From Cacajao melanocephalus (lineage: Eukaryota; Chordata; Mammalia; Primates; Pitheciidae), in contig CAUYLG010052196.1 of the NCBI GenBank assembly GCA_963573385.1, positions 34,043 to 98,042 on the forward strand: a DNA stretch of 64,000 nucleotides. Direction: 5' to 3'. The notes under the pieces were generated by a model. The model had not been told where the DNA came from, did not search any database, and saw only the letters and a list, made by a program, of their open reading frames with translations. Shown here piece by piece: positions 33,908 through 48,578 of this stretch (position 1 is the first letter of the stretch; the number at the start of each line of letters is the position of its first letter). The translations under genes and the position numbers were made by a program.

Positions 33908-34318
33908 CTTAAATGGTTTTTCAGGGTCACATAGCTCGGAAGATGCGTGGGATGTAAACCCAGCAGCCTGGCCCCAGAGCCCATCATCTTCATGGCAGCA
34001 GCATGCGTGCTGCCTCTCATGTGTATAAGTGAATGAAGAATGAAAGGTAAGCAGTGCACCGTGGTCATTCCCGCAGCCATGAGCCTCCAGAGGTGCCATT
34101 CAGCCTCTCAAGGTTTTGAGGACTCCCTGTCAGTCCTTTTAGGGGAGTCTCCCAGCCCTGCCACTGCATCTCTTCCTTTCCTTGGCTTCTATCTGTCTAG
34201 TTGTGAGGGCTGTGCTGAGTAGTTCCCTCCCACCCAGAGCTTTTAATGAGAAGTTTTGCCATATCAAGGCAGCAAAGATGAGCAATTCAGTGAAGAAGCC
34301 CAGGAAATGTTATTCTCT

Positions 34319-34620
34319 CCTTTTTTTTTTTTCTTTTTGATACGGAGTCTCGCTCTGTCGCCCAGGCTGGAGTGCAATAGCGTGATCTCAGCTCACTGCA
34401 ACCTCCACCTCCCGGATTCAAGCAATTATCCTTCCTCAGCCTCCTGAGTAGCTGGGACTACAGGCACCCGTCATCACACCCTGCTAATTTTTGTATTTTT
34501 AGTAGAGATGGGGTTTTACCATATTCGCCAGGCTGGTCTCGAACTCCTGACCTCAGGTGATCCACCTGCCTCAGCCTCCCAAAGTGCTGGGATTATAGGT
34601 GTGAGCCATCGCACCAGACC
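34319..34620 (-). mobile_element. Alu
   Basis: Full-length; ACGGAGTCTCGCTCTGTCGC at the left and GAGCCATCGCACCAGACC at the right. Confidence 0.96.
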
Positions 34621-34817
34621 GGGAATGTTATTTCAGAGAAGAGTCCTTTGACAGTGAGAGAGGCAGGGAAGGACTGCTTTTTATTTTGGGAGGAGTGAGG
34701 GCGGGGGTGACAGAAGTAGAGAGAGGTGAAGAGGAGGAGGAAAGCCCCACATGAATCACTAGCAGAATTCTGAGGGATCCTTGTCAAAACCTCTTTGCAA
34801 TTTAGGAGTTAAGCTTA

Positions 34818-34865
34818 CTTAGGCTGGTGCAAAATCCCCAGTAATCTGATGGTTTTTGCCCCATA
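34818..34865 (+). mobile_element. Possible Hsmar1/MADE1 remnant
   Basis: TTAGGCTGGTGCAAAATCCC followed by GATGGTTTTTGCCCC recalls the Hsmar1 terminal repeat, with mismatches. Confidence 0.4.
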
Positions 34866-35204
34866 AAGCAGTGATCTCTTTATGATCAATGCCTACTTCC
34901 AAAGAGAGGTGTTGTCATCTCTAGGGGTTGTGGCCTCTTTTCTTAATTCATTGGAATTTCAAAATGATTAAGACTACTCAGAGGTGAAAGAGGACAGATT
35001 CAGTGCCTGTTGTGAGGTGGCAGGGGGTTTGCTAATCCTTAGACAGCAACTTTTAGCAGACATAAAAAGGTTTTCCTGCAAGATGATGTGTTTCAAATTC
35101 CGGCAGAGCATGGGAGATGCAAGCCTTCTTCTCAATTGTCAATTGGCCATTTGGGACATAGCACTGGGAATCTAGTTCACCTTTGTCTGAATAAAATGCA
35201 GCAG

Positions 35205-35305
35205 TCTTTTTTTTTTTTTTTTCAGATGGAATCTTTCTGTGTTCCTCTGGCTGATCTCAAATTCTTGGGCTCAAGATATCTTCCCCTCAGCCTCCTGAGT
35301 AGCCA
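35205..35305 (-). mobile_element. Degenerate Alu monomer
   Basis: Poly-T run, then AGATGGAATCTTTCTGTG and CCTCAGCCTCCTGAGTAGCC with the middle missing. Confidence 0.55.
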
Positions 35306-35319
35306 GGAATACTTTTGTG

Positions 35320-35386
35320 TTTGTGTCAGATGCGAATTCCCACTGAAAGAAGCAATCTTTTTGTGAGAATTCGCATCTGACACAAA
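35320..35386. repeat. Near-perfect inverted repeat (24-bp arms, 19-nt loop)
   Basis: Left arm 35320-35343 and right arm 35363-35386 are reverse complements except for one position (a C opposite A in the CCCAC/GTGAG end). Both contain CAGATGCGAATTC or its complement. The loop is 35344-35362. Not part of any repeat family I know. Confidence 0.9.
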
Positions 35387-35603
35387 GCAAGGTTTCCAAT
35401 GCCTTATGTGCCAAAGGGATCTTGTGGCTTATCCAGTGGCTCTAGAATCAGAAGAGTGGATTTTAGCCCCTGTTCTACTACTTCTTGGCTTAGACGATTT
35501 ATGTAACTTGCCTGATCCTCAGTGTCCTTATATGAAAATTGAGTAGCTGTAACAAAACTCTGTCGTATGCTTGCTATGAAGACTGTAGGAGATAAAAAAG
35601 TGT

Positions 35604-35885
35604 TTTTTTTTTTGAGACAGAGGCACGCTCTGTCACCAGGCTGTAGTGCAGTGGCGTGATCTTGGCTCACTGTAGCTTCCGCCTCACAGGTTCAAGCAAT
35701 TCTTTTCCCTCAGCCTTCCGACTAGCTGGGACTGCAGGTGCACACCACCATGCCTTTTTTTTTTTTTAGTAGAGATGCGGTTTCACTATGTTGGCCAGGA
35801 TGGTCTTGATCTCCCGACCTCATGATCCGCCTGCCTCGGGCTCCCAAAGTGCTGGGATTACAGGCGTGAGCCACTGTGCCTGGCC
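35604..35885 (-). mobile_element. Alu inside a MIR
   Basis: Poly-T, GAGACAGAGGCACGCTCTGT to GCCACTGTGCCTGGCC. MIR-like sequence at 35440-35600 (GCCCCTGTTCTACTACTTCT) is cut by it. Confidence 0.93.
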
Positions 35886-36149
35886 AAAAAAAGTGTTTTT
35901 TAAACTGAAACTTTGTACTTGTGTAAGGGTTATGTATAAGTAGAAGGGGTACTTGGCAACCTCTGTCTGCTTAGCACACTCTCACCTGAGCCCCTTTGGA
36001 TAAACTGATTTGCTAGGGTTGAGAACAAAGTATGTGACCATGGAACTGCTTCTGTGCAGAGCTAACTGGCATGTTAGAAAGCCAAATAGTGATCTTAGTC
36101 TCAATGGCACTTCCCTATCACCAGAGGAATAGAGAGGCAATCTTTGGAG

Positions 36150-36400
36150 TCCAAGGGATCTGAGTTTGGTATCAGGCTCTGCCATTTATTAACCACATAG
36201 GAGAATTAATCAACATCCTTCAGCTTCATAATAGTCATCTGTGGAACAGAATTAATAACAGTTTCTGTCCCTCAAAAATGTCCCAAGTTTTAAATTAGAA
36301 TGTCCATATGTAGTTCATACCATAGGCTCCGACACATAGTAGCTCCGACACAATAAATGGAAGCTTTAGATGCTGCTGTTATTTTAAGTGAGTAACAAAC
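36150..36400 (+). repeat. MIR
   Basis: CCAAGGGATCTGAGTTTGGT, CTCTGCCATTTATTAACCAC and TCATCTGTGGAACAGAATTA are in MIR order. Confidence 0.6.
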
Positions 36401-36447
36401 TCTGAGATTATACATACAGTAAGATTCATTTAAAATTTCTTCCCTGT

Positions 36448-36669
36448 AGCCTGGGCAATATAGTGAGACCCCATCTATACAAAAAAATTTAAAATATTAG
36501 CCAGGTGTGGTGGTGAGCATCTGTAGTCCCACCTAACTACTTGGGAGGCTGAGATGGGAGAATCACTTGAGCCCAGAAGGTCAAGGGTACAGTGAGCCAT
36601 GATTGCATCATTGCACCCCAGCCTGAGCGACAGAGTCAGACCCTGTCTCAAAAAAAGAAAAGAAAAAAA
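36448..36669 (+). mobile_element. Alu, 5'-truncated, old
   Basis: Starts at AGCCTGGGCAATATAGTGAG and ends CTCAAAAAAAGAAAAGAAAA; AluJ-like bases. Confidence 0.92.
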
Positions 36670-39300
36670 TTCTTCACTGAATACCTACCATGTGTCAAGA
36701 AGTACTAGAGATACAGTGGTGGCCATATTATCTGGCTTTCAATAAATATTTGGAAGTGAGTGAAAGCAATACTCTCTTCTGGCTCAGAAATTAACAAGCC
36801 TAAGCTATTAAGGTCTTGGAGGCTGAGGCTAAAGGGGAGATTTTTTTTGTTTGTTTTTTTTTAAGACTCTGGGACTCAGCTACTCACTAAAGGGTTGGGA
36901 AGGAGTGTGCAGATAGTATCATGCATGGAGGACATACAGAGGAAGAAAGGTAGTGTTTTTAAGGAGGAAGTAGTACTATTTCCCTATGCAATAGGAAAAA
37001 CCAAACCCAGTAAGGAAACAAAATGAACAAGTAATCCTTCACTAGCTGTGGACAGGACAAAAACACCAAGGGGCGTCACCTCAGTCCTACCTTTCCAACA
37101 TATGGTCTTTTTTTTCCTTGTCAAAGCAGGAATTTAAGAAAGGATCTAAGAATTCATTCATACCTCTGTGTTGTAGGACCAATGTGAACTGCCTGAGAAC
37201 TAGCCTCAGGAGTGATTTCGAAGTCAAGTCCCAGCTCATTATTTGGGTCAAGGAATCTGGCTCCAGCCTCAGCTTCTTAGGAAAGAAGCCAGTAGGAGTT
37301 ATACAGCCTCTGATATGACTTGAAAAACTGCCCACCTTGGCAGATGGCTGTCCATCCATGAGGCTCAGTGACCTATGATCAGATGAAATCAAATGAAGGC
37401 TGTGACAATGGTGCCTTTGGGAGGCTTGGTGAGGCAGAGTTGGAGGTCAGAGAAGCTAAGTGGCCCAGAACCTTTCCTGAAGAATGTGCCTTCTGTTTCT
37501 TTAGAGAATTACACTCTCACCAATGACCAGCTGCCTTCTGGGTGAAGTGAAAGTGGGTACCCTGCTGACTTTTACTTTCTGTCTCCTCTTCTTGCCTTTG
37601 GTCCAAGAAGTAGCAAATCACTTGGTGCTGCAAAAAGCTGACTGACACCTACACACACTGAAACTTCTTTCAAACTGCAGCATCTTGCCTTAGGGAAATG
37701 CAGAAGAGACTGGGCAGAGTTGGCCTTCACCAAGACCGTTGAGGGTTAATACAAGTTGGCATTGAAGGCCCTTACCAGCTTTCCAAGGAGATCCTGAGAC
37801 ATGCTGCCTAATGGAAACTTGCCATTCCTCACTTCAGCATTTCCTTTCCTCTCTCTGCCTCTTTCCTCCTCAACTTCCACAGCTCCCCAGGACCAGTTTA
37901 ATTTGCCCAGTATTGAAAGCATCCCAGACAAAGCAGCCAGCCTCCGCTGTTCACTAACAACTGGAATGAGGACTGAGGAGGCCTGGAGGCTTACTGGTTG
38001 CCATGGTAAGAAGTAGGCCCTGAGAGGATTAATGAGCAGGGAGCTGGAGTTTTTTTGTTTGTTGGTTTTGATGAGTTTTGTTTGCTTTTCTTCCTCCACC
38101 TACCTGGCCCCCTGTTCCCCTCCCACCCACCCCTCCAGAGTCTCAAATCACTAAAGCAGAAGGAGATTACTAGGAGCAAAATCAGCTCCTGATGTGGGCT
38201 ACACTAAATCCATGCTGCCCTGCGGAGGGTAATTGGTGTGTACTTTGCAATGTAGACTCCTGGGGGGCCAAGTTTAGAAGGCAAGATGTTCCATCATTGT
38301 GGCATGGCACAGCATCCTGAGGCAGAGGGGGCTTGCTAAGGGAGGAGGGGGCACTGAAGCGCTCTGAAGCCTCCACAGTTTTTACTTTCTGGCCAAATAG
38401 GAGAGGCACAGCTAAACTAAAAGCCAGTTCAGGCTGAGAAAGGCATCTAAGTCCTGAACTCCTGTCCTGTGTCTCCCACACTCCAAGGTCCCTTTCGACC
38501 AGAGTCCAGGCACCCACTCCACAAAATCTCCCTCAGTCAGCTTCCTCTCTTCCCACTTGAGTATGATGACCAAGGTAGATCATGCTCATTCAAAAGATAT
38601 GGGCTCCTGAAAGGTTGTGAGGTTATTGTGTTGTAATTATTCCTGTTGTTGTTATTAGTGCTTTTGTTATTATTATTATTATTATTATTATTTTGAATTA
38701 GCTCCCTTCAATTTAATCCATGGCTCTGAGAATGTAGACAGCTGATTGAGGGAGATTTTTTGGACTGGGTACCTGAACTGCAGTCAAAAATGACCTCGCT
38801 TCCTTATTAATTGGTACCCTGGGACTGAGGAGCAATATGAAAGAAGACGGGCATGGGAAGGAAACTCTGAGCACACCAGCAAGGCCAGATGATGGCAAAT
38901 GGTGAAGTCTCAATGTCTCCTATCTCCTCTTTCATTCTGTGGCAACTGCATAAAGCTACCTTGATTCCAGGATCATCTCAGAGTGAAAACATCAATGGTG
39001 TCCCTGTACTTCTAGTCCAATCCTTTTGTACATCCCAGCCTAGGAATGGGTACCCTGCTCCTTTTTTGACCCTCCAAATTTGTATTATCAGTTTCCAAGG
39101 TGTCTATTTATCCTCACTTAGTTGTGCTTTGTGTATATGTTCAAAACCTTCTCTTCTGTCCATGTTTTATTTTCCCAGCTAAATGGCATGTTTCCTGAAG
39201 GCAGGTTCTGCATCATAAACTCCACCAGAATCCCTCTTCTTCAGGCTCTGAATACAATAGGAGCTTGCTGAATGTATCTTGACTTACTGCTCATGAAGTA
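36670..39300. other. Intergenic, few recognised features
   Basis: An (ATT)n run at 38663-38693 and an L2 tail at about 39180-39290 (GAAGGCAGGTTCTGCATCAT). An X-box-like GTTGCCATGGTAAG lies at 37997-38010. No gene supported. Confidence 0.45.
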
Positions 39301-39339
39301 AGAGCCACAGAAAGGTCCATGCTATGAATAACAGGCACA

Positions 39340-40711
<1,372 letters not shown>

Positions 40712-41090
40712 AAGAGTGCATATCTATCAGGAAAGGAGACAGGATTGGGAAGGGTGATAAAGAAGGAAAGAAATAAAGTAAAATAAATAAAAAATAGAAA
40801 TAAAATGATGCATAAACTGATGATAATATGAATCTGACAGAATTCCAATCAATGAAATTCTTTGCACCTGAAGCACACCTCTTATCCTACAAAAAAAAAA
40901 AATAATAAATAAAAATGAACGAAAGAAAAGAAAATAGAAAGAAATGGGATAAGGAAAGTGCCCAAAGCAGTGTCTGGCAACCAAAACTTGCTCAGCAAAT
41001 GCAAATTTCCTGCTTCACTCTTTTTCTTCCTTGAGACGGAAGTGGTAGTGAGCAGGGAATACTAAGAGCCCAGAAGCCAAATATCTGATG
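40712..41090. other. A-rich intergenic sequence
   Basis: AAATAAAG-type low-complexity purine-rich DNA (40750-40945), then unassigned sequence. Confidence 0.6.
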
Positions 41091-41445
41091 TCTTAGTCTG
41101 TTTTGTGCTGCTATAACAGAAAACCAAAGACTAGGTAATTTTTAAAGAATATAAATTTATTTCTCACAGTTCTAGAAGCTGGGAAGCTCAGGAGTAAGGC
41201 GCCAATAGATTTGGTCTCTGGTTCCAAGACGGGGCCTTGTTGTGTCCCCAACATTGCGCCCTCAAATGGATAAGGCAGAAGGGCTTGAGAGTGAACCGAC
41301 TCCCATAAGCCCTTTTCATAGTGACATTAATCCATTCATGAGGTTGGAGCCTCCCAAAAGGCCCATATTCCAACACTATTACTTTGGAGATTAGTTTCCA
41401 ACCTATGAATTTTAAGGAACACATCAAGGCCACTGCACCTGAGCA
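41091..41445 (-). mobile_element. MaLR LTR (MLT1/MST-like)
   Basis: CTTAGTCTGTTTTGTGCTGC, TTATTTCTCACAGTTCTAGA, GACATTAATCCATTCATGAG and CCAACCTATGAATTTTAAGG give the antisense of an ERVL-MaLR solo LTR. Noncoding. Confidence 0.75.
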
Positions 41446-44400
41446 TTTAGACCAGTCCCTGGATGTCAATTGGTCCACCTGGAAGAGGTGCCCCTGCTGA
41501 AGGGCACCAAAAGTGAAACAAAAGCACCTCGTTAGAGACCAGCAAGGGGCCTCCACATCCTGAACGTTTCCCAGTGAGATGTGAGCTCCCTTTGTTCCTC
41601 ATTATCCCAATTCCACCATCTTTGTGCTGAGAACTTGACCCAAGGAACCTAACCAGTAAGGCTGCCAGGTTGGCAGTCCAGTATTTAATGAAACTAGCCT
41701 CCCTATTCACTTAAGGATCATTAAAAAGCTTTATTTCTTCTCCTGACAGATGCAACACTACACTTGCCCAGAGATTCCCCTGGCTGCTCTGAGAAATGGG
41801 CAACATAGCTCAGGAAGCTGAGGGCCGAGACACCTGACAGCTGGTTTAAGAAAACTGCCTTCCTGAATAGGGACACAGAATATGAACACAAGGGCAGGGA
41901 TGGTGTTTGATTGATTGAGGACAACCCAGACACTAAGATGAAGGGTACCTGGTAGGGAAATGCTCAGACAGCCTGCTTTTTACCTGTTTCAGCCTTGATT
42001 TCTATGGAAGCCTGATCGTTTTAGCCCAACCTAGCTCAGCCTGAAGAGGGCCAGATCTAGGGATAGTAGCCTTTAGAGACCTTCTGCTAGAGAAAAGAAG
42101 AGAAAGCAATGGGCAAAGCCTTGCTGCCAAGGACATGGTTTTAAGAAGAGCAATCTCAGACTTGAGTGGTGACAATGGAGACAACCACATAGGAACGCAA
42201 GTCTCGAGTCTGGCTCTGACCTACTTTATGGCTGGGGAATAACATTTTCTTGCAGTGGTCCCAAGACAGAAGCAGGCCAGCTTTCTACAAACTAGGAAAA
42301 TGGCATAGATGGGAAAGGAACAGACAAATATATATGGGGTCATAAAAGGGAAGGACTTCAGCAAAGAGCACTTGCTTATCATTTCTTTTTCATTTCTTTT
42401 GAGTCAAGCTCCTGCTGGCTAGGACCTGACAGTAACCTTGGTTTTAGCAATACCAAGAGACAAGGAGTTCTGGTTCTACCAGGCCACAAAGCGGCTTGAC
42501 TGTCTGTCTAGGGGTAAAGGAATTCAACCACATGGGAAGCATCTGTATGTATGGACACTTGTCTCTTCGCCTTCATTTTCGTCTTTATCTCTACCTCCTC
42601 CCCCAATCCCAAGCTGTGGGGTCCTTGGTCCTCCTGGCTTCTTCCTCTACATCTGTTGTCTATCTGTCTTTTTTGCCTCCAAGGTCAGGCAATTGGGACT
42701 TGCTGATTTTTTTTAAATTTGCATTTAAAGATTTTGCAGGCTGCCAGTTCAGGAACACAAATGGAGTGCCAGTCTGTTCTGGGTACTCCTTTATCCAATG
42801 TCTTTGGTGGGATGAAGGAGGGAGGCAGGAGGAGCTAGGGCCAAGTGATAGGGGAATACTGCTGGTTATGTGTCCCAAAACTTACTTCTTCAGCTATATT
42901 ACCAATTGCCCCATCCTCTCCTCCTACTGGACTCCTAAATAGAGAAGCACTGAGGTTGGGGAGGCTGCAGAGAGAAAGGAAGAATTACTGTGTTATGGAG
43001 CGCTCCCGTGCCTCCAACCATGTCAGGAACTCTACATATATTGCTTCACTTCATGCTCACAGCAGGCTGTGAGGTTAGTATTATTATCGTTCCCCAGTTT
43101 ATAGTTGAGAATACTGAGCTCCAAAGTTGATAAGCAACTTCCCACAAGGTCTCACAGACAGTCATATGTTGAGCCAAGATTCAAACCCAGGTTTGGCTGA
43201 CCAGCTGTAATGCCCTTAACTATTGAGCTGCTCTGTTAAGAGCAGTAGCTTTTGTTCCTGTCCATGTCACCAATATGTACCATTAATGCAAAAATCTGTT
43301 TGGGCCTCAGATTCCTCTGGTATAAAATGGGAATGATGGCCCTTTGCCTGACTTCTGGGCTTGCGGTGAAGATCAAATTAGTTAAGGCATATGGAATAAT
43401 AAAGAACCATTCCCCTTGGTGGGAGAATAGGTAATCAAACAAAGCCTGATTTATGAATCGGGTTGCATGGGTTTCAGTCATGGCCGTGTCCTTCCCTGGT
43501 TCTTGACCTTGAATGAAATTACTTCAGGTTTTTGGGCCTCAACTGTAAACTGAAGGAGGTGGCCTCAAAGGGCTCCTGCAGGTCTATGGGGCTGTGATCA
43601 TTTCCCCTTTCTGGGTCTTAGGCTGTCTGCTTGCTGCTAGAGGGAGATGGTCCCACTCAGCCTTCTCCCTTCACTCTGCTCACATCAAATGGATCTGAAA
43701 TAGTTTGGAATGAACAAGAAGCCAGAGCCCAAAAGTCCCCATGCCTTCTTCTGTCTCCTCTCACCTTCTATTATCACAGAGTTGGTTCCAGGTATTGCTC
43801 TCATTCCCATCTCCTTGTTTTTAATGGGGGGAGTGACAGGGCCTTAACCCAATCTCCTCACAGCCCAGCATAGCCCTACTCCCAGTGTACCTTTCTAAAG
43901 AAAAAGCAGTGATGTTGGCTTCACTTGGTGTCATCTGATGCTGCTCTCGGGGACTACGAGAAGGGCCTACTCCAAGGCTTGGGCTGTGAAGCAGCTCACA
44001 GTAACAGATGCTTGATAGTCATTTGCAGTCTTAAAACGCTGCACTTCCTCCCAGTCCTACCTTGAATTCATGAAGTGCCATTTTATTGGGAGTCTACTAT
44101 GTGCAAAGTACTCTGTTGGGCACTAGGAAGGGAACACTCAGGTAGACAAGAAGCTCACAGGCTTGTGGGTGAGATGGATGTGTCTTCTGGCACATAGAGA
44201 ACTTTGTGTACCTCACAAGGGCCTACAGGACTTTATCTCATCAGATTCTCAAAACTTCTAGGAGATACACAGCACAGTATCATCTTCATTTTAGTGAACT
44301 GAGTCGTATAAGTACGTGTGAGCCTCTAAAAGTAAGAATAAAAATAGAAGAGTAGGTGCCAATTGCAGAGGTGTCTGATGATGTGAGGTGAGCAGGTTCT

Positions 44401-45735
44401 AACTACACAGTACAGTGAGCCTTTGGTAGGGAAGAATTATGGGAAGACCTTGCTTTCATGTTTAGCCAGCTCACTTGTGGAAAACTGAGGGGTCATCAAG
44501 ACTATTTTTTGCAGAGGAGTCAAAGCCTAAGGAACTGATGAAGACTGAGTTCTATTTTCAGATAGCCCACTGATTAAGAAGATGGAGGGGGTTCGGCAGA
44601 ATAATCAGGGTAAACCTGCTTTAGGAAGGTTCCAGAATGGAGTGCTGGGGCTTGATCAAGAGTCCAGGAGGCTGTCCACAAAGCTTGGCTCACACAGTTT
44701 TGAATGAGCCAGTCCTGCAGTGCAGCCCGGGGTCCTCTTAGCATCTGCGCTCTCTGGAGGCACTCTCTAAGCTCCAGGAGTTCTGCAGGTAACCCAGCCC
44801 CCAAAGGTCTGGCTTCTTTCAAAAACAGAGCTGGAGGGCATATCTGCCAAACTCCTTCACTAACAAGCAATCTCTTCTCTGGCAGCCCTGCTCTGCCCTT
44901 CTGCTGAAGTAATTGAGCACAGAAGTATGTGCATATGAGTGCATGCGTATGTGTGTACTAGGGAGAGGCGGGGGGTGCCATTATATTGCCTGGGGAGGAG
45001 AGGATTCTCGTTTTTCTATTATCTTACTAGCTGTTTCCTTTTCCAGTTATTTGATTTTGCTGCCCTCTCTCCTTTCTTTTCCTGGCCCTCGGCAGATTCC
45101 CGCGAGGGGCTCCCTGCTCTGTGCCCTAAGGCTACACTGTCCCAGAGTCCGTCTGCAGCAAAACACTGAAAAGCCTGCAGGCATCAGGAACCAGGTCCAG
45201 AATGTACTAAATCAGGAAGTGGAGGGCAGGAGAGGGGACTCATCTACCTAGTGTGCCTAGTGGTTAGGAGCCTGGGATCTGATGACAGATTGTCTAGGTT
45301 CACAATGCTGTTCTGTATTCTACCACCAACGTAACCTCTCTGTGCCTCAGTAGCCTTGCTTATAAAATGGAGATAACAGTACCTTCCTTATAAGAGTGTT
45401 TCACAGATTCAGTGCACAATGATCTATAGTTAGAACAGGGCGTTTGATTTTGTGTTCTTGTGTCAGTTTGCTGAGAATGAAGTCTTCATGCTTGTAACTG
45501 GGAATGTTTAGTCAAACATGCAATTGTAGATTCTAGGAGAAGCTGTCTTCATGGAAGAAGCTGAGATACTGCATAAAAAATAAAAGACAAGATAAAGAGG
45601 TAATGAAAGGAATAGTTTTCATTGCTAAGCAGCATTTTAACTGAATGTGATTTTTCAGTCTTAGATTGTTGCATATTCTCTGAGATATCCTGAATTTTTT
45701 TTAAAAAAATCTGTTGGTAATGTCTCTGATCAAAA
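41446..45735. other. Intergenic, scattered MIR pieces
   Basis: MIR-like at about 43020-43240 (TTCAAACCCAGGTTTGGCTG), 43270-43400, 44080-44300 and 45250-45415 (ATTCTACCACCAACGTAACC). No exon of a known gene. Frames up to 148 codons (42496-42942) have no support. Confidence 0.5.
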
Positions 45736-45739
45736 CCAT

Positions 45740-46114
45740 CGTAGTGGAATACTGTGCAGCCATAAAAAATGAAGAGTTCGTGTCCTTTGTAGGGACATGG
45801 ATGAATCTGGAAACCATCATTCTCAGCAAACTGACACAAGAACAGAAAATCAAACACCACATGTTCTCACTCATTGGCGGGTGTTGAACAATGAGAACAC
45901 GTGGACACAGGGAGGGGAGCATCACACACTGGAGTCTGTTGGGGGGCCAGGGGAGGGGCAGCAGGGGGTAGGGGGTTGGGGAGGGATAACATGGAGAGAA
46001 ATGCCAAATATAGGTGATGGGGATGGAGGGAGCAAACTGCATTGCCATGTATGTACCTATGGAACAATCCTTCATGTTCTTAACATGTACCCCAGAACCT
46101 AAATTGCAATAACA
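45740..46114 (+). mobile_element. L1 3' end
   Basis: Last codons of ORF2 (EEFVSFVGTWMNLETIIL and KIKHHMFSLIGGC with stop at 45885-45887), then the G-rich primate L1 3' UTR and ACATGTACCCCAGAACCTAA. It is 5'-truncated; only about 50 ORF2 codons remain. Confidence 0.93.
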
Positions 46115-46161
46115 AAATATATATATATACACAAATATATATGTGTGTGTATATATATATA

Positions 46162-46210
<49 letters not shown>
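46115..46210. repeat. (AT)n / (TGTA)n microsatellite at L1 tail
   Basis: ATATATAT with TGTGTGTG interruptions; it has grown from the L1 A-rich tail. Confidence 0.95.
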
Positions 46211-46213
<3 letters not shown>

Positions 46214-48578
46214 GTAGGTGAAAGATCTTGAGGAAGAAAGCCATGGAACACTTGAAGATTACACTGGGATGAAGAGAATTAACTTTATTGAACCCAGATC
46301 TGAAAAGCAGGGCTCACTCAGGAGAAATTCCACCCACAGGCCAGCATGTTCGCTCTGGAGTGGTGCGCCCTGAGCTGCTCGACGTATGGAACTGAAAGGT
46401 TCTGTCTTTCCACCTTTCTTTGGCAGGCACGGATCTGTTTTTCACTGTCTTCGCCACATGTTCTCTCCTTGGTGTATGTTGCAATTGTTGACTTTTAGAG
46501 CATCAAAAAGAAACAAAGCAAACCTCCAAGAACAGCAGAATTTGGCCAGAGCCAAAAGCAACTCAGAATTTGCACTGAACTTACCCAAAGCAGGGCAAGA
46601 AGACAGAGGCTTACGAAAATGCCTTTTGTTTGAACCAAAGACTGGAGCCAAAGCATCCGTGTCCAGAAGCCTCTTTTTCATGGATGAGCCTCCAATCTCA
46701 ACCTGCAAGAAGCCAGCTGGATGAGGGGAGGCTGGCAGCTGCATCTCAGCGAGCTGAAGCCACAAACCCATCCTGCTTTGGCACTGGAGTCTCAAGTCCC
46801 ATGAGCTTGGAGAGTTCTAACAAATTCCATACCCATGGCAGTGCATCTATCTCCCATTTAGGGTGATGTGCATTCCAGCCACACTGTGTCCATTAACTTA
46901 GTGACACATGCTATTATTCTACTGATTGCATCAGCCCTTGTCTCAATTACCCAAAGATGCCATGACTATAGGACTCCAGATTTACATTATAAAGGCTTCC
47001 CCCACCCCAGGCCCAGCCCCCAGCCCCCTGCCTGAGACACGCATGACTTGCACCAGAAGCCCTCTGTGTGCCTATCCCCCACATCTTCCAGGAGTAGCCC
47101 CTGTTCTGACTTCTAATAGCACAGATCAATCCAGAAGAGACCACTCAGAGCACAATCACCTTGTTATTACACGTTCAGTAAGTGAATATGTTGTCCATCC
47201 TATCTCCCACGTTTCATTAATTTCTCCACTTAGAGACAACAGAGCTGAGAGACACAAGTCTCATTGCCAGGGTTTGATTCTGGCCTGGCCATGACTTATC
47301 CCCATGAGGCTTCTGTTTCCTCATCTTTAAAATGAGGGCAAAAACATCAGATTACCCCGAGGAGTAAATAAGATAATGTGTGGGACATATCGTATAAACG
47401 GCTCCCCCAGCCCATAGGAAGCAGCCTCAGTTCCTTCCCCTTCCTCCTTCCTTCTTTCCTCCATTCATTCCTGCTGCTCTTCCTTTTCTTTCACTCATTA
47501 ATTCTTTCTGTTCATCTTCATCAGCAGTGCCTCCTGGAAGCAGTTCTGGCTTTGGCAGCCGCTGGCACAGCCACTTTCTAGGAGGACAAGCCCTGGCAGT
47601 TCTGGGGCTCCCGCCCTCCTTGGTTCTCACACCACACCCGGGGAACCACTCACAGGACAGCCCCAGAACTCGGTGAGGCAGGCATGGTGGTGGCAAGGTC
47701 TGCAGTTCCCACCTGCCCTGTCAAGATCCTTCCCATGAGGCCGCCCTTGCTCCAGACTCCTCCCTCTCGATGCCCCACCCTGTGTCTCCTTCCACAGCAA
47801 ATGGCACCACCAGCCCGCATGTTCCCTGGCATTTCCTCCTCAGCCTGGCTTTCAATCCATTTCCTGATTCTTTCATGTTCCTTACTTTTGGATTTCTAAA
47901 ACATGCCCCTTCTCCTTCCCCATTTCCACAGCTGTCATTCATTCCAACATTTTTCCTCTTGGATTACAATGGTCACCTCATCACAGATGCAGTGTCCAAT
48001 CTGGGTTCTCAAAAGTGTATCTCCCAGGTCAGATCCAGCCCCTCCTACTCCTCCAGCCCCACTGCCCATCCCCTGACCCCCCAGGAAGCCCCCAGTGCAC
48101 CATCTCCCTCCTACCTGGAGCCTCAGCTCACACCTCACCAGAGACGATCCATCCTCTTCACCTCCCACCATGGCCCAGATCACTGCCCCCTGGGCTCCAA
48201 ACCTTTATCTGGCAGCAAGTCCTCCTGCCACTGGCCAGTGTGCTTGGTGATGGGGGCACAGTCACATGCAATCTGTGCTCCTGGGAATATCCTGGTTTGC
48301 ACTGAAGAGAGAAGTGACAAGGCAATGCCTGTTTCCCAGGATCCTCCCTGCCTGTGCTGCACATGATGAGCTGTTACGGTCCCACATTAGGCAGGGTGGG
48401 GGCATGCTGGGTCACAGGAAAGCACATGGAACGATCCTCACCACCTGGAGTCCATGGTCTGGTGTTGTGAGCGCACCAGCAGGGGTGGTGCAAAGGTTTC
48501 CAGGTGGCACCCATGGGTATAGCTGTCTCCTTAGTCCAAAGCGTCCCTCACCAGGGGGGCTTAGCCACGGCAGCCTCC
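46211..48578. other. GC-richer intergenic block with long open frames
   Basis: No repeat or gene recognised. A 198-codon plus-strand frame (47770-48366) is rich in Pro, Ser and His; overlapping frames are open on the other strand too, which suggests composition more than coding. An MIR piece lies at about 47270-47400. Confidence 0.45.
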
